A stretch of 44,364 nt of DNA from B4-G1 sp964393895 (GTDB lineage Bacteria > Chloroflexota > Anaerolineae > B4-G1). Position 1 is the first letter of the stretch. The number at the start of each line of letters is the position of its first letter. The position numbers were made by a program, and so were the translations under genes. Shown piece by piece: positions 40,942-44,364 of the stretch. Below the pieces are notes generated by a model. The model was not told where the DNA came from, searched no databases, and saw only the letters and a list, made by a program, of their open reading frames with translations. The stretch lies in NCBI GenBank assembly GCA_964393895.1, contig CAYMWP010000020.1, positions 1-44,364 of the forward strand, written 5' to 3'.

Positions 40942-41115
40942 AGTGCAGCGATGCATAAATTCGTTCCGCTTTGCGCCGGCCGCGCCGCGGGCTGATTCTC
41001 AGCCATAGAAGAGGCGGCGCTAGGCCCACAAATTGGCCGAAAAGTGCCCTAACACCGGCTCTTTAGGCCGGTGTGAGTGTGAAAAACTCGGCACGAATTA
41101 ACGGAAACCTGTACT
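40942..41115. repeat. Composite repeat copy B, module 2 (inverted relative to copy A)
   Basis: Reverse complement of 22861-23035 with only a few differences. The left end AGTGCAG (40942-40948) and inner AAATTCGTTCCG are intact. The right end reads TACGGAAAC then CTGTACT (41109-41115), a slightly worn form of the copy A end. Confidence 0.88.
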
Positions 41116-41139
41116 TGGGATCTCCACGAAGGAGACACT

Positions 41140-41673
41140 ATGCGCAATATCGTCGCTTTTGACGTAGAGACCCAACACACCGCCGACGAGGTGGGCGGTT
41201 GGAGCCACATCCGCGACATGGGGCTGGCGGTCGCCGTGACTTATCACGCCGCCGAGGACGTCTACCGCGATTACACCGAGGAGCAAGTGGGCGACCTCAT
41301 CGTCGCTCTGCGTGAGGCCGACTTGGTGGTCGGCTACAACCTGTTCCGCTTCGACTATGAGGTTCTGCGCCCCTACACCGCCGACCCCCTGACCAACCTG
41401 CCGACGGTGGACATGCTGCGCGATCTCCACCGGACGCTAGGCTGGCGGCCCAAGCTGGATGGTATAGCGGCCGCGACGTTGGGCGAGGGCAAGAGCGCCG
41501 ACGGCTTGCAGGCCGTGCGCTGGTTCCGCGAGGGCAAACTGGATCAGGTCATCGCCTATTGCCGCAAGGACGTAGAGATCACCTGGAGGGTGTACGACTT
41601 TGGCCGCAAGAACGGCTACGTCCAGTATCACGACCGCCGCCGGCGCGCGCGCAAGGTGCCGGTGCGGTGGTAA
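41140..41673 (+). CDS. DEDD-type RNase H-like 3'-5' exonuclease domain protein
   Basis: A 177-aa single-domain protein. Exo I motif FDVET (Asp 8, Glu 10), Exo II VGYNLFRFDYEVL and Exo III AYCRKDVEITW fit the DEDDy ribonuclease H-like exonucleases, similar to the YprB-type predicted nucleases. DEDD nucleases use two metal ions to trim DNA or RNA 3' ends. The basic C-terminus (DRRRRARKVPVRW) could bind nucleic acid. GGAG lies 5 nt before the ATG. It directly follows a repeat and precedes the radical SAM gene by 12 nt. Confidence 0.83.
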   Translation: MRNIVAFDVETQHTADEVGGWSHIRDMGLAVAVTYHAAEDVYRDYTEEQVGDLIVALREADLVVGYNLFRFDYEVLRPYTADPLTNLPTVDMLRDLHRTLGWRPKLDGIAAATLGEGKSADGLQAVRWFREGKLDQVIAYCRKDVEITWRVYDFGRKNGYVQYHDRRRRARKVPVRW

Positions 41674-41685
41674 GATTAGGTTATA

Positions 41686-42621
41686 ATGAGCGATTTCGAA
41701 CCCGCTTACCTGGCGTTGCTTCGTTCAGGCGAACTGGAGCGGCGCGTGGAGGCCGCTCACGAGCGCCTGCACGCCTGCGACTTTTGCGGCCGGGAGTGCC
41801 GCGTGGACCGTTACGAGCAAGTCGGCGCGTGCCAGACCGGCGCGCGGGCGGTGGTCTCCAGTTGCGGCCCGCACCACGGTGAGGAGGACCCGCTGCGGGG
41901 ACAGCGGGGTTCCGGCACTATTTTCTTCGCCTGGTGCAACCTGAGCTGCCAGTTCTGCCAGAACTATGACATCAGCCAGTTGGGTCACGGGGAGGAAGCG
42001 TCGCCGCAGGAGTTGGCCTCGATGATGTTGGCCCTCCAGGCGCGGGGCTGTCACAACGTCAACCTGGTCTCTCCGACCCACGTGGTTGCTCCCATCCTGA
42101 CCGCTCTCCTCATCGCCGCCGAGGCGGGACTGCGGCTGCCCCTGGTCTGGAACACCGGCGGTTACGACTCTCTCGCGGCGCTGGCGTTGCTGGATGGGGC
42201 GGTGGACATCTACATGCCGGATATAAAGTACGCAGACGAGGAGACGGCTCGCAGATACTCCAAGATCAAGCATTATCCGGCGGTCAACCAGGCGGCCGTC
42301 AGGGAGATGCACCGGCAGGTGGGCGATCTGACGCTGGACGAAAACGGTATCGCGTTGCGGGGACTGCTCGTGCGACACCTGGTGCTGCCCGAGGGGCTGG
42401 CCGGGACGGAGAAGGTGGCCCGCTTTCTGGCGGATGAGGTCTCGGGCGATACGTACATCAACGTGATGGATCAGTACCGGCCTTGCTACAAAGCCACCGG
42501 GCTGCCGCCGCTCGACCGGCGCATCACGCGCGCGGAACACGAGCGAGCCTTGCGCCAGGCGCGCCAGGCCGGCCTGCACCGCTTTGATGAGAGAGAGGCT
42601 CATCCCTTCCGTATCTTGTGA
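41686..42621 (+). CDS. Radical SAM protein, PflX/activating-enzyme-like
   Basis: A 311-aa radical SAM protein. The 4Fe-4S site CNLSCQFCQN is C-x3-C-x2-C as required. An N-terminal CDFCGRECRVDR...GACQTG supplies extra Cys. GYDS, IYMPDIKYADEETARRYS and INVMDQYRPCYKA are typical of the PflX-like 'pyruvate-formate-lyase-activating-like' group, whose substrate is not known. Start ATG 41686 overlaps a TATAAT-like word that would place a transcript start after the ATG, so this is not taken as a promoter. It probably forms an operon with the exonuclease-like and acylphosphatase genes. Confidence 0.9.
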   Translation: MSDFEPAYLALLRSGELERRVEAAHERLHACDFCGRECRVDRYEQVGACQTGARAVVSSCGPHHGEEDPLRGQRGSGTIFFAWCNLSCQFCQNYDISQLGHGEEASPQELASMMLALQARGCHNVNLVSPTHVVAPILTALLIAAEAGLRLPLVWNTGGYDSLAALALLDGAVDIYMPDIKYADEETARRYSKIKHYPAVNQAAVREMHRQVGDLTLDENGIALRGLLVRHLVLPEGLAGTEKVARFLADEVSGDTYINVMDQYRPCYKATGLPPLDRRITRAEHERALRQARQAGLHRFDEREAHPFRIL

Positions 42622-42633
42622 GGAGTTTGAGAA

Positions 42634-42930
42634 GTGGAGGAAAAGACGAAACCAGAGGCTCGCCTGCGCGCCGTCGTCCACGGGCGCGTGCAGGGGGTTA
42701 ACTTTCGCTATTACACCACGCGCGCCGCGCAGCGTCTTGACCTGACCGGTTGGGTCGCCAATCGCTGGGACGGCACGGTGGAGGCTGTCGCCGAAGGCCC
42801 GCGCGAGGCACTGGACGAGTTTCGGGCCTTTTTGCGCCAGGGTTCTCCTTCTTCGTTCGTGCAACGAGTGGATGATCGCTGGGAAACGCCGACCGGTGAA
42901 TTCAAACGTTTTGGGGTGCGGTATCTATGA
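42634..42930 (+). CDS. acyP: Acylphosphatase
   Basis: A 98-aa protein with the full acylphosphatase signature: HGRVQGVNFRYYTTRAA, in which Arg of NFR binds the phosphate, and GWVANRWDGTVE with the catalytic Asn. It hydrolyses acyl phosphates such as carbamoyl- or 1,3-bisphosphoglycerate-type substrates. The start is GTG 42634, with GAGGAG upstream. Its stop overlaps the ATG of the following gene by 4 nt. Confidence 0.95.
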   Translation: MEEKTKPEARLRAVVHGRVQGVNFRYYTTRAAQRLDLTGWVANRWDGTVEAVAEGPREALDEFRAFLRQGSPSSFVQRVDDRWETPTGEFKRFGVRYL

Positions 42931-44177
42931 AAAGTAACCCCGAACGGCTGGCCTGGGTCGTCTTGCTACTCTCGTTCTTTACCTGCGTCGTTCTGGCGGT
43001 ATCTGGGCCGCTGAGCGTCCGTCACTATGTGCTCCACGCCCGTATGGAGCAAAGGGTGATCCTGGAAGTACAGCGCCCGCCGTTGAGCGTGACCCTGGCC
43101 GGTAGAGGGCTGCCGGTCTCGGTGGCCGAGCATCACGACGACATCCCCGAACGAACTACTGTCACCACGGCCGCGACCGCCGGCCGGCTCGCGATGTACG
43201 CGCCCCTGTCGAACAGTCCTCTGGTGGCTACGGTTCAACTTTACGAGCACACAGAAGTGACGCTTTCCTCGGCCCGTTCTCCCCGTTTTTCCACCAGCCG
43301 CCTGCCCCACCAAATCATCCTGGAGATGCAGACCGGGCGGGTACGGATCGGTGTATCCGGGGATAGCGGCCGGCCGGCGACCGTCGAGGTGCGCACGCCC
43401 CACGGGCTGGCATTGCTGAGAGAGGGGACCTATTGGATCAACGTCAGTGGGACGACGACCGAGATCACAGTACGCAACGGCTATGCCAGCGCGAGCAATA
43501 ACGTGGAGCAGTCAATCGCGCTTGGCCCAGCGGAGCGCGCCATCATCAGGGATAACCGGGTCTCTGGGCCATTGTCGGCTGCCCGCGATATGGTCGTCAA
43601 CGGCAACTTTGCCGCCCCGCTCAACGAGGGCTGGACAAGTTACAGCAAAGACATTCAAATTGCCGGCGAGACGGGGGGCGAGGTGCGGAGCGTAGAAATA
43701 GAGGGCCGCCCCGTCGTCGCCATTGAGCGTAGGGGCGAGGGGCACGCCGAAACTGGTATCACGCAGCAACTCGACGTGGATGTTCGCGATTTCAGCTTTT
43801 TGCAGCTACACCTCTTGCTATATATCGAGGAGCACAACGTGCCGGTGTGCGGTTCGCTGGGAAGCGAATGTCCGGTTATGGTGCGGATTGATTACAAGGA
43901 CGCCGACGGCGCGGATCAGCAATGGTTGCAGGGTTTTTACTCGCTGCCGGATGCGAGCACGCCCGGCAACCCGCTCTTTTGCGTCACCTGCACCATACGC
44001 AACGACCACATCCAGGCGCCGGAGGATACCTGGTATTCCTACGATTCGGACAACTTGATCCCGCTGCTTTCCCAGGACGGCAAGACGCCCATTCTGATCG
44101 ACTCTATCACCGTCAACTCTTCCGGTCACACGTACAAGACCTTTATCGCCGAGGTCGAGTTGATCGGGCAGGAGTAG
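42927..44177 (+). CDS. Membrane-anchored FecR-domain protein
   Basis: A 416-aa protein with one N-terminal transmembrane helix (about 8-30). An all-beta FecR-like domain (about 45-220) follows, with TVQLYEHTEVTLSS, ILEMQTGRVRI and VEVRTPHGLALLREGTYW, the repeated short strands of that domain. A C-terminal carbohydrate-binding-like beta-sandwich (about 220-416, VVNGNFAAPLNEGW onward) completes it. FecR domains outside iron transport are found in envelope proteins of unknown role. Translationally coupled to acyP by ATGA. No sigma factor is adjacent, so a FecI-type system is unlikely. Confidence 0.82.
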   Translation: MKSNPERLAWVVLLLSFFTCVVLAVSGPLSVRHYVLHARMEQRVILEVQRPPLSVTLAGRGLPVSVAEHHDDIPERTTVTTAATAGRLAMYAPLSNSPLVATVQLYEHTEVTLSSARSPRFSTSRLPHQIILEMQTGRVRIGVSGDSGRPATVEVRTPHGLALLREGTYWINVSGTTTEITVRNGYASASNNVEQSIALGPAERAIIRDNRVSGPLSAARDMVVNGNFAAPLNEGWTSYSKDIQIAGETGGEVRSVEIEGRPVVAIERRGEGHAETGITQQLDVDVRDFSFLQLHLLLYIEEHNVPVCGSLGSECPVMVRIDYKDADGADQQWLQGFYSLPDASTPGNPLFCVTCTIRNDHIQAPEDTWYSYDSDNLIPLLSQDGKTPILIDSITVNSSGHTYKTFIAEVELIGQE

Positions 44178-44197
44178 GAGGCCGGCAGGCCCAGCCG

Positions 44198-44252
44198 TAG
44201 GCGGGGTTCTTACCCGCCGTCAAAACGGCGCGTATGGGAAACGCGCCCTACT
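44198..44252. repeat. Palindromic repeat with two stem-loops
   Basis: GTAGG and CCTAC bound the element. Inside are the stem-loops GGCGGGG-ttctt-ACCCGCC (one G:A mismatch) and GGCGCGT-atgggaa-ACGCGCC. It follows the last gene by 20 nt and may also end its transcript. Confidence 0.6.
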
Positions 44253-44364
44253 GAGGGGGGCTCGGTCGGGAGACCTTCGCCCAACGGTAGTAGTCACCCC
44301 GCCACTTGGCAGCAATTCTCATTATGACGCCGTGGACAAGTGGATTGAAGGCTTAGTGCAGACT
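44253..44364. other. Window end, possible start of a third module 2
   Basis: No gene is seen. The last ten bases, AGTGCAGACT, are identical to the first ten of the module 2 repeat at 22861, and they are preceded by CTT as at the outer edge of that module. The window stops before this can be judged. Confidence 0.3.

Noticed and set aside
41682..41687. TATAAT overlapping the start codon of the radical SAM gene
   Set aside because: Transcription would begin after the ATG, so it cannot drive that start; no -35 is present.

Overview
This window looks like chromosomal DNA from an uncultured member of the Chloroflexota, most likely Anaerolineae-like. That placement is an inference. It rests on GC-rich coding sequence by eye, folate-dependent TrmFO together with TlyA, secreted proteins with Pro-Thr linkers and an 'LPLV'-type C-terminus, CSLREA/thrombospondin-3 surface proteins, many GAF histidine kinases, and a very heavy load of small palindromic repeats. 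No rRNA, tRNA, CRISPR array, transposase or phage gene was seen.

Layout. 150-2169 (+): tlyA rRNA methyltransferase overlapping a soluble GAF histidine kinase. 2248-4220 (-): a PyrK-like electron-transfer flavoprotein and 5-formyl-THF cyclo-ligase, then a small secreted protein. 4834-6485 (+): an alpha/alpha-toroid-like protein and a Nudix hydrolase. 6713-10733 (+): a phosphorelay cluster of Hpt protein, membrane hybrid kinase with two receivers, and receiver-kinase, with no DNA-binding output. 10854-11653 (-): two small membrane proteins, divergent from a + operon at 11751-15491 encoding a tiny membrane protein, two GT-C-like membrane proteins and a zinc-ribbon protein. 15600-16163 (+): rsmD, convergent with a third large GT-C-like protein and an orphan molybdopterin-binding hydroxylase subunit (16164-20447, -). 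20710-22530 (+): a two-GAF histidine kinase. 23072-24472 (-): a ThiS/MoaD-like carrier and an M24 peptidase.

24661-32223 (+) is the most distinctive block. An OmpR/PhoB-type regulator lies just upstream of a 1000-residue surface protein that carries a predicted Cys-Gln thioester adhesin domain. A CSLREA/parallel beta-helix surface protein follows. Both large proteins carry long calcium-binding thrombospondin-3 repeats and end in the same short 'LPLV' tail. Between the regulator and the adhesin gene are 11-bp direct repeats leading into a -10 box, the layout bound by PhoB/OmpR-type regulators. The reading is that the regulator controls display of a covalent adhesin.

32424-37874 (+): trmFO, a glutaminyl-cyclase-like M28 lipoprotein, a B12-methionine-synthase-activation-like protein, a GPH/MFS transporter and a large GNAT-like protein. 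37907-39886 (-): an amidohydrolase fused to a CYTH domain. 40170-44177 (+): a PadR regulator, a DEDD exonuclease-like protein, a radical SAM enzyme, acylphosphatase and a FecR-domain membrane protein.

Two repeat phenomena run through the window. First, 7-bp tandem repeats with different cores, resembling the heptanucleotide STRRs of cyanobacteria, occur at seven places, most inside genes, where they are read through as extra residues. Second, there are several palindromic MITE-like families. One is a composite element present twice, with one half in the same orientation and the other half inverted. All coordinates, motifs and alignments were read by eye; no database search was made.
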